Assembly (NCBI RefSeq): GCF_002532045.1
Contig: NZ_NWTG01000007.1
Coordinates: 294,381 to 358,380 of the forward strand
Reading direction: 5' to 3'
Length of the DNA: 64,000 nt
DNA from: Bradyrhizobium sp. C9
GTDB taxonomy: Bacteria > Pseudomonadota > Alphaproteobacteria > Rhizobiales > Xanthobacteraceae
The translations under genes and the position numbers were made by a program. The notes beneath the pieces were generated by a model, which saw only the letters and a program-made list of their open reading frames with translations, searched no databases and was not told where the DNA came from. Positions 1-8,397 of the stretch are shown one piece after another (within the stretch, counting starts at the first letter, position 1; every line of letters begins with the position of its first letter).

Positions 1-524
1 ATTTCGGCTTCCTGGATGGTGCGGACCTGCTGGATCTCCAGCGCGCGGGTGCGCTCGTCGGAGGAGATGCGCTCGACATTGACCGTCATGGTCTGGGCGA
101 TGCGCGCCTTCTCGGTGGCTTCGCGGGCGGCGATCTCGGCTTCCTCGACCGCGCGGGTGCGCTCGATCTCGCGCCTTCGCGTCTCTTCCTCATTGGCGAT
201 GCGGGCATCGGTGACGACGCGGTCCTGCTGGATGCGGGCCTTTTCAATCGATTCTCGGGCGGCGATCTCTGCTTCCTCGACGGTGCGCATCCGCTCGATC
301 TCGCGCTGGCGCACTTCACGCTCTGATGCGATACGCGTGGTGTCGACCGAGCGCTGGTTGGCGATCCTGGCCTTCTCGATCTCCTCGCGTGCCAGCAATT
401 CCCGCTCCTCCACCGCGCGGGTGCGCTCGATCTCGCGATGCCGGGTCTCGCGCTCGGAGGCGATCCTTGCTTCGGTGATTGCCTGCTCGTTGGCGATGCG
501 GGCCTTCTCGATGGCTTCGCGCGC
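1..524 (-). repeat. 132-bp tandem repeat encoding 44-residue (4 x 11) coiled-coil units
   Basis: Four consecutive units start at 524, 392, 260 and 128 on the minus strand; the fourth is cut by the window edge. Each codes for 44 residues starting ARE.IEKARI and ending near a V/LEE/A.E motif. Each unit divides into four 11-residue blocks with hydrophobic residues near positions 5 and 10, which is a hendecad pattern. The similarity shows in the DNA too: the phrase gcgggtgcgctcgatctcgc recurs. Confidence 0.85.
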
Positions 525-1382
525 GGTGATCTGGGCCTGCTCGGCCTCAGTCTCGCGCAGTGCGCGCTCGCGGGCGACTTCGGTGCGCTGCAGGGCGCGG
601 CGCATCTCGATGTCGCGCTCCTGCTCCAGGCGTGCGGTCTCGCTCTCGCGCTCGATGTCCAGCGCCTGCCGTTCGGCCTCGAGGTTGCGGGAGCGGATCT
701 TGATCATCGAGTCCTGCTCGATGTCGTTGCGCAGCTTGCGCTTGGCCTCGATGTCCTCCATCAGGCGGGTCAGGCCCTCGGCGTCAAAGCGGTTCGAGGG
801 GTTGAAATATTCGAGGTCGGTCTGGTCGAGATCGGTGATCGCGACCGACTCGAGCTCGAGGCCGTTCTGCGCCAGCGCTTCGGCGGCATTGGCCTTGACG
901 CGGGCGACATAGTCGCCGCGCTGCTCGTGCATCTGTTCCATCGTCATCTCGGAAGCAACCGAGCGGATCGCAGAGATGAACTTGCCGGAGAGCAGGGTGT
1001 GGAGCTGTTCCGGTTCCATGGTGCGGCGGCCGAGCGTAGCGGCAGCGATCGAGACGGCCTCGCGGCTCGCCTGCACCCGGACGTAGAAATCGGCCTCGAT
1101 GTCGACGCGCATGCGGTCGCGGGTGATCACGGCATCCTGCCTGGAGCGGACGATCGCCATCGGCAGCACGTTCATGTTGACAGGCGTGTAGTCGTGGATG
1201 AACGGCAGCACGAAGGCGCCGCCGTTGATCACCACGCGTTCGCCGAGGAAACCGGTCCGGACGAACGAGGTTTCCTTCGACGAGCGGTGGTAGAGCCAGT
1301 TCACCACATAGACGATGATGACGATCGCGACGATTGCGACGATGAGCCAGAGGATCAATTCACCGACCAGCATCCCCGACAT
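1..1382 (-). CDS. Flotillin-like SPFH/band 7 membrane protein, C-terminus beyond the window
   Basis: Translating the minus strand from the ATG at 1382 gives an open frame to the window edge (about 460 residues seen). GGGAGG lies five bases before the ATG. Residues about 5-30 form one hydrophobic membrane anchor. An SPFH/band 7 region follows (about 35-210), and then a long Ala/Glu/Arg-rich coiled coil. This order matches the YqiK/flotillin group, which scaffolds membrane microdomains. The coiled coil from residue 287 is made of near-identical 44-residue units, which the usual family description does not cover. The start lies 25 bases beyond the stop of the upstream PEP-hydrolase-like gene on the same strand, so co-transcription is possible but the roles look unrelated. 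The true C-terminus is not visible. Confidence 0.85.
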   Translation of the reverse strand, partial: MSGMLVGELILWLIVAIVAIVIIVYVVNWLYHRSSKETSFVRTGFLGERVVINGGAFVLPFIHDYTPVNMNVLPMAIVRSRQDAVITRDRMRVDIEADFYVRVQASREAVSIAAATLGRRTMEPEQLHTLLSGKFISAIRSVASEMTMEQMHEQRGDYVARVKANAAEALAQNGLELESVAITDLDQTDLEYFNPSNRFDAEGLTRLMEDIEAKRKLRNDIEQDSMIKIRSRNLEAERQALDIERESETARLEQERDIEMRRALQRTEVARERALRETEAEQAQITAREAIEKARIANEQAITEARIASERETRHREIERTRAVEERELLAREEIEKARIANQRSVDTTRIASEREVRQREIERMRTVEEAEIAARESIEKARIQQDRVVTDARIANEEETRRREIERTRAVEEAEIAAREATEKARIAQTMTVNVERISSDERTRALEIQQVRTIQEAE

Positions 1383-1407
1383 CTCTTCCTCCCTTGGTCA
1401 CGGCGCG

Positions 1408-2241
1408 TTAGCGCGCGCCGATCGCCTTGAACTTGCGAACCTGATCCGTCAGCGCCCGCTCGACCGGCAGGCGCTCCATCGAGGAGGCGCCGTAGAAGCC
1501 GTGGCAGTTGCGGGTCTGCTTCATGATGAAATCGGCATCTTCGGGGTCGGCGATCGGACCGCCATGCGCGAGCACGATGATGTTCGAATTGACGCTGAGC
1601 GCGGCCTCGGCCCAGGCCTCGATGCGGGCAGGGCAGTCGGCAAGCTTTGGCGCAGTCTGCGCCCCGATCGTGCCGCCCGTGGTCAGCCCCATATGGCAGA
1701 CGATGATGTCGGCGCCGGCGATTGCCATCGCGGTCGCTTCCTGTTCGCTGAACACATAGGGCGTGGTCAGCATGTTCTTGTCATGCGCCTTCGCGATCAT
1801 GTCGATCTCGAGCGCGTAGGACATCCCGGTCTCTTCGAGATTTGCGCGGAAGGTGCCGTCGATCAGGCCGACGGTCGGAAAGTTCTGCACGCCGGCAAAG
1901 CCGAGTGTCTTGAGCTGGTCGAGGAACACGTCCATGTCGCGGAACGGGTCGGTGCCGTTGACGCCGGCCAGCACCGGCGTCCTGGTCACGACCGGGAGCA
2001 CTTCGCCGGCCATCTCGACGACGATGGCATTGGCGTCGCCATAGGGCATCAGGCCGGCGAGCGAGCCGCGGCCGGCCATGCGGTAGCGGCCGGAATTGTA
2101 GATCACGATCAGGTCGACGCCGCCGGCCTCCTCGCATTTTGCCGATAAGCCAGTGCCGGCGCCGCCGCCGACGATCGGCTCGCCGCGTGCGATCATGGCG
2201 TGAAATTTCTTCAGGAGCGCCGCGCGTTCAAACCTGGGCAT
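1408..2241 (-). CDS. TIM-barrel phosphoenolpyruvate-hydrolase-like protein (PF09370 type)
   Basis: The 277-residue product resembles the PEP_hydrolase/TIM-barrel family throughout: GGGAGTGLSAK near residues 25-35, IYNSGRYRMAGRGSLAG near 47-63, NGTDPFRDMD near 94-103 and a late HGGPI loop near 224. It is presumably cytoplasmic. The reaction is not established: the family name comes from similarity to PEP-mutase-like barrels. It starts three bases after the stop of the LivF-UPF0261 fusion gene, so the two are probably translationally linked. In the eukaryotic Tm-1 protein the same two domains occur in one chain (UPF0261 N-terminal, this barrel C-terminal), which supports a shared function here. 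Confidence 0.85.
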   Translation of the reverse strand: MPRFERAALLKKFHAMIARGEPIVGGGAGTGLSAKCEEAGGVDLIVIYNSGRYRMAGRGSLAGLMPYGDANAIVVEMAGEVLPVVTRTPVLAGVNGTDPFRDMDVFLDQLKTLGFAGVQNFPTVGLIDGTFRANLEETGMSYALEIDMIAKAHDKNMLTTPYVFSEQEATAMAIAGADIIVCHMGLTTGGTIGAQTAPKLADCPARIEAWAEAALSVNSNIIVLAHGGPIADPEDADFIMKQTRNCHGFYGASSMERLPVERALTDQVRKFKAIGAR

Positions 2242-2244
2242 GGG

Positions 2245-4455
2245 TCACCTCGCCACTCTCCGCCGGCCACCGGCGCGTCCGAGCAAGGGACGGAACGCGC
2301 TGACGATGGCGGCGGTGAACTCGGGATCGTTGATGTTGCGCTTGATGCGGATGATCTGCCGGTTGCCGGTCTGGCGCACGGTGCGCTCCAGCGCGCCGAA
2401 CAGCGCTGTGTCGGCGTCCGGGTCCCAGAACGGCTGGCCGGGCGCATCGAGCGCGGAGACGCCGCCTTCAGCCAGGAAGAAGCGCACCGGCCCGTCCATC
2501 TGGTTGAGGCGTTCGCCGATCCAGCGGCCGATGCGCTCGCTCTCTTCCGGCGTCGTCCGCATCAAGGTGACCTGCGGATTATGGACGTGGAATTTGCGCT
2601 GCCGGTAGCGCTCCGGAATGGTGTCGGGCGCGCCGAAATTCACCATGTCAAGCGCGCCGACCGAGCCGACATAGGGTACGCGGCTGCGGATGATGGCGCC
2701 GAAGCGGTCGTCGGTCGCCGGGAATACGCCGCCCATCAGCAGGTCGCAGACCTCGGTCGTGGTGAGGTCGATGACCCCGGCGAGCTGGCCGGACTCGACC
2801 AGCTTCTCCATCGAGCGGCCGCCGACCCCGGTGGCATGGAAGACGAGGCACTCGAAATCCTCGCGCAGGTCCGCCGCGATCTTCTGCACCGCCGGCGTGG
2901 TGACGCCGAACATGGTGATGCCGATGGCCGGAAGATGAGCGCCGGTATCGCGCGGCTTGCCGGCCTGTTCCTCGAGCCGCGCCTTGACCATGCCGACCAG
3001 GGCATGGGCACCGTTGCCGAGCACCGTGCGTGAGATCGAGTTGAGGCCCTGCACGTCGGTCACCGAATACATCATGGTGATGTCGGCCGGACCGACATAG
3101 GGACCAACGTCGCCGGACGCGACCGAGGAGATGATGAGCTTCGGCACGCCGACCGGAAGCGCGCGCATCCCCGGTGCGACCAGCGACGCGCCGCCCGAGC
3201 CGCCCGCGGAGATGATGCCGGCGACATTGCCTTGGCGGCGCAGCCACCGCTCGAATGCCTCTGCCATCGCCGTCACCGACGCGCCGCGATCGGCACCAAA
3301 TACGCCGGAGCCGCCGCGGCCGTGGTTCAGTGCGATTTCCTGGGCGGTGACGTCGCAACTTGCCGCCTTGCCGCTGGTCGAGACGTCGACCAGTCGGGTG
3401 CGCAGCCCGCTGCCCGCGATGATGTCGCGGATGAAGCGCAGCTCCGCGCCCTTGGTGTCGAGCGTGCCGACGACCAGCACGACGGGAGGTCCCGATATCC
3501 TCGACGTTGCCGATTCACGCCGCGTGCGCGTTGTCTCCTCGAGACGTGTGACGGCGGCGGATTGCGTCCGTGCAGCGGCCTCGATACGGGCGATCGGCAC
3601 CTGTTGCGACCAGCGCGTCGGCAGCACGGGATTGGAGACGTAGATGCGAGCCGGACCCTTGTGGTCCGGCTGCGGCGTGCCGGCCGCCTCAGCCTTTGCC
3701 GGCGCCGTCTCGGCATCGATCTCATCAGCGCCGTGGGTGCCGACGCCGAGCAGCCGCTGCTGCAACTCGCGGTCGGTCGCAAGCCGCGCGGAGTCGATGA
3801 TGCGGTTGACGCGGCCATTGACCATGATGGCGACGCTCTGCGACACCGCTGTCGCCACGCCGATGTTCTGCTCGATGACCAGCACGGACATGTCGCCTTC
3901 GTCACCGAGGCGCAGCAGCATCTCCTCGACCTGCGTTACGATGACAGGCGCCAGGCCCTCGGTCGGCTCATCCATGATCAAGAGCTGCGGATTGGTCAGC
4001 AGTGCGCGGGAGATCGCGAGCATCTGCTGCTCGCCGCCGGAGAGCTGGTTGCCGCCGTTGTTCTTGCGTTCGGCGAGGCGCGGGAAGGTGTCATAGATGC
4101 GCTCGATGGTCCAGGCGCCGCGGCGCAGGCCGCCGGCGAGCGCAAGATGTTCGTCGACGGTCAGCGAGCGCCACAGCCGTCGGCCTTGCGGCACGTAGCC
4201 GACGCCGAGCCGCGCGATCCCCGCTGGATTGAGCCGCGTGACTTCCTCGCCGCGAATCCGGATCGAGCCGCTGCTGGCGCGCACAAGCCCCATGATGGCC
4301 TTACACAACGTGGTCTTGCCCATGCCGTTGCGGCCGACCACCGAGAACACGCCGGCATCGAGCGTGAGGTCGACGCCTTGCAGCGCATGCGAATGGCCGT
4401 AATAGACGTCGAGGCCCTTGACCTCGAGCGCGGGCGCGGCGCGGCGGTCATTCAT
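2245..4455 (-). CDS. Fusion: LivF-type ABC ATPase plus UPF0261/Tm-1-like domain
   Basis: The 736-residue product has two parts. Residues 1-240 are a branched-chain-type ABC ATPase: Walker A GRNGMGKT at 41-48, signature LSGGEQ at 138-143, Walker B LLIMDEP at 158-164. After a Pro/Ala/Arg linker (about 243-322) comes a complete UPF0261 domain (about 325-725), starting VVLVVGTLDTKGAEL, with GAGGSGGAS-like (ISAGGSGGAS) and TGVGGRSMEKL motifs. A normal LivF is about 240 residues, so the extra 490 are a true fusion: there is no stop or frameshift between the parts. The gene overlaps livG by eight bases and is followed after three bases by the TIM-barrel gene. The ATPase half should energise the LivHM channel. 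The role of the UPF0261 half is unknown. Confidence 0.9.
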   Translation of the reverse strand: MNDRRAAPALEVKGLDVYYGHSHALQGVDLTLDAGVFSVVGRNGMGKTTLCKAIMGLVRASSGSIRIRGEEVTRLNPAGIARLGVGYVPQGRRLWRSLTVDEHLALAGGLRRGAWTIERIYDTFPRLAERKNNGGNQLSGGEQQMLAISRALLTNPQLLIMDEPTEGLAPVIVTQVEEMLLRLGDEGDMSVLVIEQNIGVATAVSQSVAIMVNGRVNRIIDSARLATDRELQQRLLGVGTHGADEIDAETAPAKAEAAGTPQPDHKGPARIYVSNPVLPTRWSQQVPIARIEAAARTQSAAVTRLEETTRTRRESATSRISGPPVVLVVGTLDTKGAELRFIRDIIAGSGLRTRLVDVSTSGKAASCDVTAQEIALNHGRGGSGVFGADRGASVTAMAEAFERWLRRQGNVAGIISAGGSGGASLVAPGMRALPVGVPKLIISSVASGDVGPYVGPADITMMYSVTDVQGLNSISRTVLGNGAHALVGMVKARLEEQAGKPRDTGAHLPAIGITMFGVTTPAVQKIAADLREDFECLVFHATGVGGRSMEKLVESGQLAGVIDLTTTEVCDLLMGGVFPATDDRFGAIIRSRVPYVGSVGALDMVNFGAPDTIPERYRQRKFHVHNPQVTLMRTTPEESERIGRWIGERLNQMDGPVRFFLAEGGVSALDAPGQPFWDPDADTALFGALERTVRQTGNRQIIRIKRNINDPEFTAAIVSAFRPLLGRAGGRRRVAR

Positions 4456-5230
4456 GGCCGCCTCCGAGATAAAGCTCCTGCACTTCGGGATCGGACTCGA
4501 TCTCGCGCGGCAGGCCTTCCTTGAAGATGCGGCCGTTGTGCATCATCGTCACGCTCTCGACGACGCGCAGCGCGACGTCCATGTCGTGCTCGATGATGAT
4601 GTAGCCGATATGCGCCGGCAGCGAGGTCAGGATCTCGATCAGCTCGCGCCGCTCGGTCGGCGACAGCCCAGCGGCCGGTTCGTCGAACAGGATGAAGCGC
4701 GGCGCGCCGGCCAGTGCCAGTGCGATCTCGAGCTGGCGCTGCTGGCCATGCGCCAGCTCGGCGACGCGCTGGTCCTTCACGCCGGTCAAGTGCACCGCCT
4801 GCACGAGCGTCTCGGTCGCGTGCATCAGGGCATCGTTCTGCCCCGGGCGGAGAAACGAGAAGCGGCCGCGCGAGACGCCGCGGCAGGCGAGGTAGACGTT
4901 GTCCTGCACGGTGAGGCCGGGGAACAGCGCCGAGATCTGGTAGGTGCGGCGCAAGCCGCGGCGGATGCGCTCATAGGGCGGGAACTGGGTGATGTCCTCG
5001 CCGAAGAAGCGGATCGTGCCGGAGGAGGGCGGAAAATCGCCGGTGATGCAGTTGAACAGCGTGGTCTTGCCGGCGCCGTTGGAGCCGAGCACCGCGCGGC
5101 GTTCACCGGGACGCACGGTGATGGTGACGTCGGTCAGCGCGGCCAGCGCGCCGAACAGCCGGGTCACGCCGCGCAGCTCCAGCGCCGCGCCGGCGCCGAC
5201 CACGGACAGTCGCTGCGCGACGCTATCCAT
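4448..5230 (-). CDS. Branched-chain-type ABC transporter ATPase, LivG-like
   Basis: This is a 260-residue ATPase with Walker A GSNGAGKT (49-56), the degenerate signature LAHGQQRQLEIALAL, and Walker B FILFDEPAAGLSPTE typical of LivG. It ends with the short C-terminal tail (VQELYLGGGHE) seen in this subfamily. It would pair with the LivF half of the next gene to power the LivH/LivM permease at the cytoplasmic face. The start at 5230 overlaps livM by eight bases and the end overlaps the next gene by eight, so translation is coupled. The substrate cannot be told from the ATPase. Confidence 0.93.
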   Translation of the reverse strand: MDSVAQRLSVVGAGAALELRGVTRLFGALAALTDVTITVRPGERRAVLGSNGAGKTTLFNCITGDFPPSSGTIRFFGEDITQFPPYERIRRGLRRTYQISALFPGLTVQDNVYLACRGVSRGRFSFLRPGQNDALMHATETLVQAVHLTGVKDQRVAELAHGQQRQLEIALALAGAPRFILFDEPAAGLSPTERRELIEILTSLPAHIGYIIIEHDMDVALRVVESVTMMHNGRIFKEGLPREIESDPEVQELYLGGGHE

Positions 5231-6308
5231 GGCGACCTCCGCCTGAGCGTTGCGTCGCGGTTGTGCTACGGCGTCGCCAGCGTTCCCAGAGGCCGATCAC
5301 GCCGTCCGACGACCAGAACACGATGGCGAGGAAGCCGAGGCCGATCAGTAGCCGGAAGCGGTTGCCGTCGAGCCCGAACTTGATCAGCACGTCGAGTGCG
5401 AATGTGCGCAGCAGCACGAAGATCAGCGCACCGATGAACGGGCCGATCGGCCGCGTGATGCCGCCGACCACGGCGATGATCAGGACATCGATGCAGGCGC
5501 CGACGCTGACCGAGCCGGGCGAGATCTGCCGGTAGTTCCAGACTTGCAGCACGCCGCCGAGTGCGGCGATGAAGGCGGCGAAGGCGTAGGCGGCGATGCG
5601 GTGGGCATTGGGATTGAAGCCGAGTGCCGCCATGCGGCGGGGGTTGTCGCGAACACCTTGCAGCGCGAGCCCGAATGGCGCGCGCGAGACATACTGGACG
5701 GCAAAGTAGCAGATCGCGGCGACGCCGAGCGTCACATAGTAGAAGGCGATATCGGAACGCCAGTCAACGCCCCAGAAATGCGGCGTCGCGACGGTGTTGA
5801 TGCCGGTATGGCCGTTGAAGATCGCCCAGTTCTGGTTGGTGAAGTAGTAGAACGCCGCGCCGATCGCGAGCGTGATCATGATGGTGTAGATGCCCTCGGT
5901 GCGCACCGCGAGCGCGCCGCCAAGCGTGCCGAACAGCGTCGCCAGCGCCAGCGCCATCGGGGTGGCGAGCCACCACGGCCAGCCGAGGCTGATATTCGCA
6001 TTGCCGCTCATGCCGAACACCGCGACCATGTAGCCGGCGAAGCCCGCGATGGTGAGCTGCATCAGGCTCACCATGCCGCCATAGCCGGCGAGGAACATCA
6101 GGCTGAGCGCGATGACGCCGAGGATCAGCGTGGTGGCGAAGATCTCGATCAGGAAGAATCCGTTGGCGATCAGCGGCATGATCACGAGGATCAGTGCGAC
6201 CAGCCAGGCCGCCGGATTCTGGAATTCCGGCCAGGCGCGGATCAGGGCGCGGCGGGTCGCGTTGGCGGATGGGTCGGGGCGGAACTGGGTGCTCTGGAGC
6301 AACGACAT
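5223..6308 (-). CDS. Branched-chain-type ABC transporter permease, LivM-like
   Basis: The product has 361 residues and is strongly hydrophobic from about 35 to 330. It carries the LivM hallmark near the middle (GLALQGVRDNPRRMAALGFN) where the permease contacts the ATPase. It also has the usual GGMVSLMQLTIAGFAGY segment. It would form the inner-membrane channel together with LivH, whose stop lies one base upstream. An Arg/Thr/Ser-rich tail follows the last membrane segment. This transporter family imports amino acids but also aromatic acids, amides and urea; no substrate can be assigned. Confidence 0.92.
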   Translation of the reverse strand: MSLLQSTQFRPDPSANATRRALIRAWPEFQNPAAWLVALILVIMPLIANGFFLIEIFATTLILGVIALSLMFLAGYGGMVSLMQLTIAGFAGYMVAVFGMSGNANISLGWPWWLATPMALALATLFGTLGGALAVRTEGIYTIMITLAIGAAFYYFTNQNWAIFNGHTGINTVATPHFWGVDWRSDIAFYYVTLGVAAICYFAVQYVSRAPFGLALQGVRDNPRRMAALGFNPNAHRIAAYAFAAFIAALGGVLQVWNYRQISPGSVSVGACIDVLIIAVVGGITRPIGPFIGALIFVLLRTFALDVLIKFGLDGNRFRLLIGLGFLAIVFWSSDGVIGLWERWRRRSTTATQRSGGGRHG

Positions 6309-6309
6309 C

Positions 6310-7320
6310 TCATCGCCTCGCGAGCAGGCCCTGCGGCCGCAGCGCCAGCACCACGACCATGATCAGGAAGGTGACGACGATGGCGTAGGTCGGGATGTAG
6401 ACCGAGCCGAGCTGCTCGGCGAGCCCGATGATGACGGCGCCGAGCGCAGCCCCCGGGATCGATCCCATGCCGCCGACGATTACGACCACGAGGGAAGCGA
6501 GCAGGAAGCGGGTGTCCTCGCCCGGCGACAGCGACTGGAAGGTGCCGCCGACCACGCCGGCGATGCCGGCGAGCCCTGCGCCGAGCGCGAACACCAGCAC
6601 GAACACGAGCTGGATCCGGACCCCGGTCGCAGCCAGGATGTCGCGGTCGTCGACCCCGGCGCGCACGATCATGCCGATCCGCGTACGATTCAGCGCCAGC
6701 CACATCGCGATTCCGATCACGACGGAGGCCGCGAAGATCACCAGTCGCACCAGCGGATATTGCAGATAGACCGGCTCGCCGGATGATTTGATCGCCGTGA
6801 GCAGCGGCAGCTGGACCGGGCCGATCAGCCAGCTCGGGGTCTGGACCTGGTAGAAGTCGCCGCCGAACACCCACAGCATCAGATCGGCGAACACGATCGA
6901 CAGCCCGATCGTCACCATAGTTTGCCTGAGGTCCTGGCCCTCCATGCGCCGGAACACCGCAAGCTGCAGGATCACGCCGACCAGCGCCGCCGCGATGAAG
7001 GCGACGATGAAGGACAGGATCCACGATCCGGTCCAGGTGCTGATGGCGTAGCCGATATAGCCGCCGAACAGGTAGAGCGAGCCGTGCGCGAGGTTGACGT
7101 TGCGCATCAGGCCGAAGATCAGCGTGAAGCCGCTGGCCACCAGGAAATACAGCCCGCCGAGCGTGATGCCGTTCAAGACGGCGTTGAGGAACACGCGCTT
7201 GCGGCCGATCGCGGCTTCCAGCCCCGGCGGCCAGATCGCGAACACCAGCCACAGCAGCACCGCGACCGCGATGATCACGATCAGCGCCCAGGCCGGATGG
7301 CGTTCGATGAACCTGGCCAT
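6310..7320 (-). CDS. Branched-chain-type ABC transporter permease, LivH-like
   Basis: The 336-residue inner-membrane protein starts with one membrane segment (ALIVIIAVAVLLWLVFAIW). The canonical LivH segment NGITLGGLYFLVASGFTLIF and NVNLAHGSLYLFGGYIGY follow. The ATPase-contact loop near 225 reads RAGVDDRDILAATGV. At 336 residues it is longer than the usual 290-300 because of the N-terminal extension. It is first of the contiguous livHMG-fusion series. About 120 bases separate it from the AraC regulator gene on the same strand. Confidence 0.92.
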   Translation of the reverse strand: MARFIERHPAWALIVIIAVAVLLWLVFAIWPPGLEAAIGRKRVFLNAVLNGITLGGLYFLVASGFTLIFGLMRNVNLAHGSLYLFGGYIGYAISTWTGSWILSFIVAFIAAALVGVILQLAVFRRMEGQDLRQTMVTIGLSIVFADLMLWVFGGDFYQVQTPSWLIGPVQLPLLTAIKSSGEPVYLQYPLVRLVIFAASVVIGIAMWLALNRTRIGMIVRAGVDDRDILAATGVRIQLVFVLVFALGAGLAGIAGVVGGTFQSLSPGEDTRFLLASLVVVIVGGMGSIPGAALGAVIIGLAEQLGSVYIPTYAIVVTFLIMVVVLALRPQGLLARR

Positions 7321-7440
7321 CTCCGTCGCGTTCCCTCTGACGTCGCGACCGCCTGCCGGGCCGCGTGTCCTTGCATCCTACCGAGGGCAAAAGCGGCGGA
7401 TTTGATCGAGAGTATCTTTTATCGTCTGCTCTGGAACCCG

Positions 7441-8259
7441 TTACGGCCGCAACACTTTGGCGGCGCGGCGATAGTCGGTCGGCGCCATGCCGACATTGGC
7501 GGCGAAGAAGCGGGTGAAGCCGCTTTGCGAGGAGAAGCCGAGGTCGAAGCCGATATCGGCGATTGGCGCTTCGGTCGCCACCAGCGCATCCAGCGCCTGC
7601 TCCATGATCAGGGTGTTCATGTAGAGGTGAGGGGTGACGCCGGTCTGGGTCCGGAACAGCCGGTAGAAGTGCGGCCGCGACAGGCCGGCCTCGCGCGCGA
7701 TCGCATCGAGCTCGATCTCGGCGCCGGGGCTTTCCGACATCAGCCTGATCGATTTGCGGACCCGGAAATCGGTCACCGCGGCGGCAGTACGTGCGTCCTG
7801 CGCCGCCTGCCAGCTCTCCTCGTAGCAGGAGTCGATCAGTTGCCTGAGCTCGCAGTCGAGGCTGCGCAGCGACGGCGCGCCGCACACCAGTGCTGCGGTG
7901 CGGCGGATCAGCCGGTCGAGCGCCTCCGTGCGCGGAAAGAAGGTGCGGCCGAACCGCAGGCCCTGCGCACTCGCGGGCTGCGGCGCGAACCATTCGGCGT
8001 TGACATAGAGCACGAAGAAGATCGCGCCATGGTCCATGTCGGTCGGCAGAAAATTGTGCGGTTCCCACGGGTTGACCGCAACCACGGTGTCGTCCTTGAG
8101 CAGCAGGCGCTGCTCGGAGACATCGATCTGCGCCGGCGTCCCGCCGACATGAAAGATCAGGTGCCCTTCGCGGTGCGCATGCACGTTGAAGGGGCGGTTC
8201 AACTGGTAGACCGTCGCGCGACCGAACCGGCCGTGGAAGACGGCAAGCGCCCTGCTCAT
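7441..8259 (-). CDS. AraC family transcriptional regulator
   Basis: The product has 272 residues. The N-terminal half is a cupin-like sensor (HAHREGHLIFHVGG near 26-40). The C-terminal two helix-turn-helix motifs run from about 175 to 265 (LDAIAREAGLSRPHFYRLF and IADIGFDLGFSSQSGFTRFF). The gene sits inside the transporter cluster between the livK-like and livH-like genes on the same strand. It is therefore the likely activator of the system, probably in response to the imported compound or a product of it. That role is inferred from position only. Confidence 0.9.
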   Translation of the reverse strand: MSRALAVFHGRFGRATVYQLNRPFNVHAHREGHLIFHVGGTPAQIDVSEQRLLLKDDTVVAVNPWEPHNFLPTDMDHGAIFFVLYVNAEWFAPQPASAQGLRFGRTFFPRTEALDRLIRRTAALVCGAPSLRSLDCELRQLIDSCYEESWQAAQDARTAAAVTDFRVRKSIRLMSESPGAEIELDAIAREAGLSRPHFYRLFRTQTGVTPHLYMNTLIMEQALDALVATEAPIADIGFDLGFSSQSGFTRFFAANVGMAPTDYRRAAKVLRP

Positions 8260-8397
8260 GCCTCCCCTCCCGCGGGATGTTCTTGTCTTTTCGACAAGCG
8301 TTCATCATCCGCCCGCGGAAAGCAAGGGCGAGCAGGGCTGTTCATGCAACCGCGCGCCCTGGTCACGGCTGGCTTGCTCGCACCTGCAACAAATACG

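Noticed and set aside
16..1430. Long plus-strand open frames over the flotillin-like gene
   Set aside because: They are antisense to a clear SPFH/coiled-coil protein; their translations are Arg/Ser/Ala low-complexity mirrors of the repeat.
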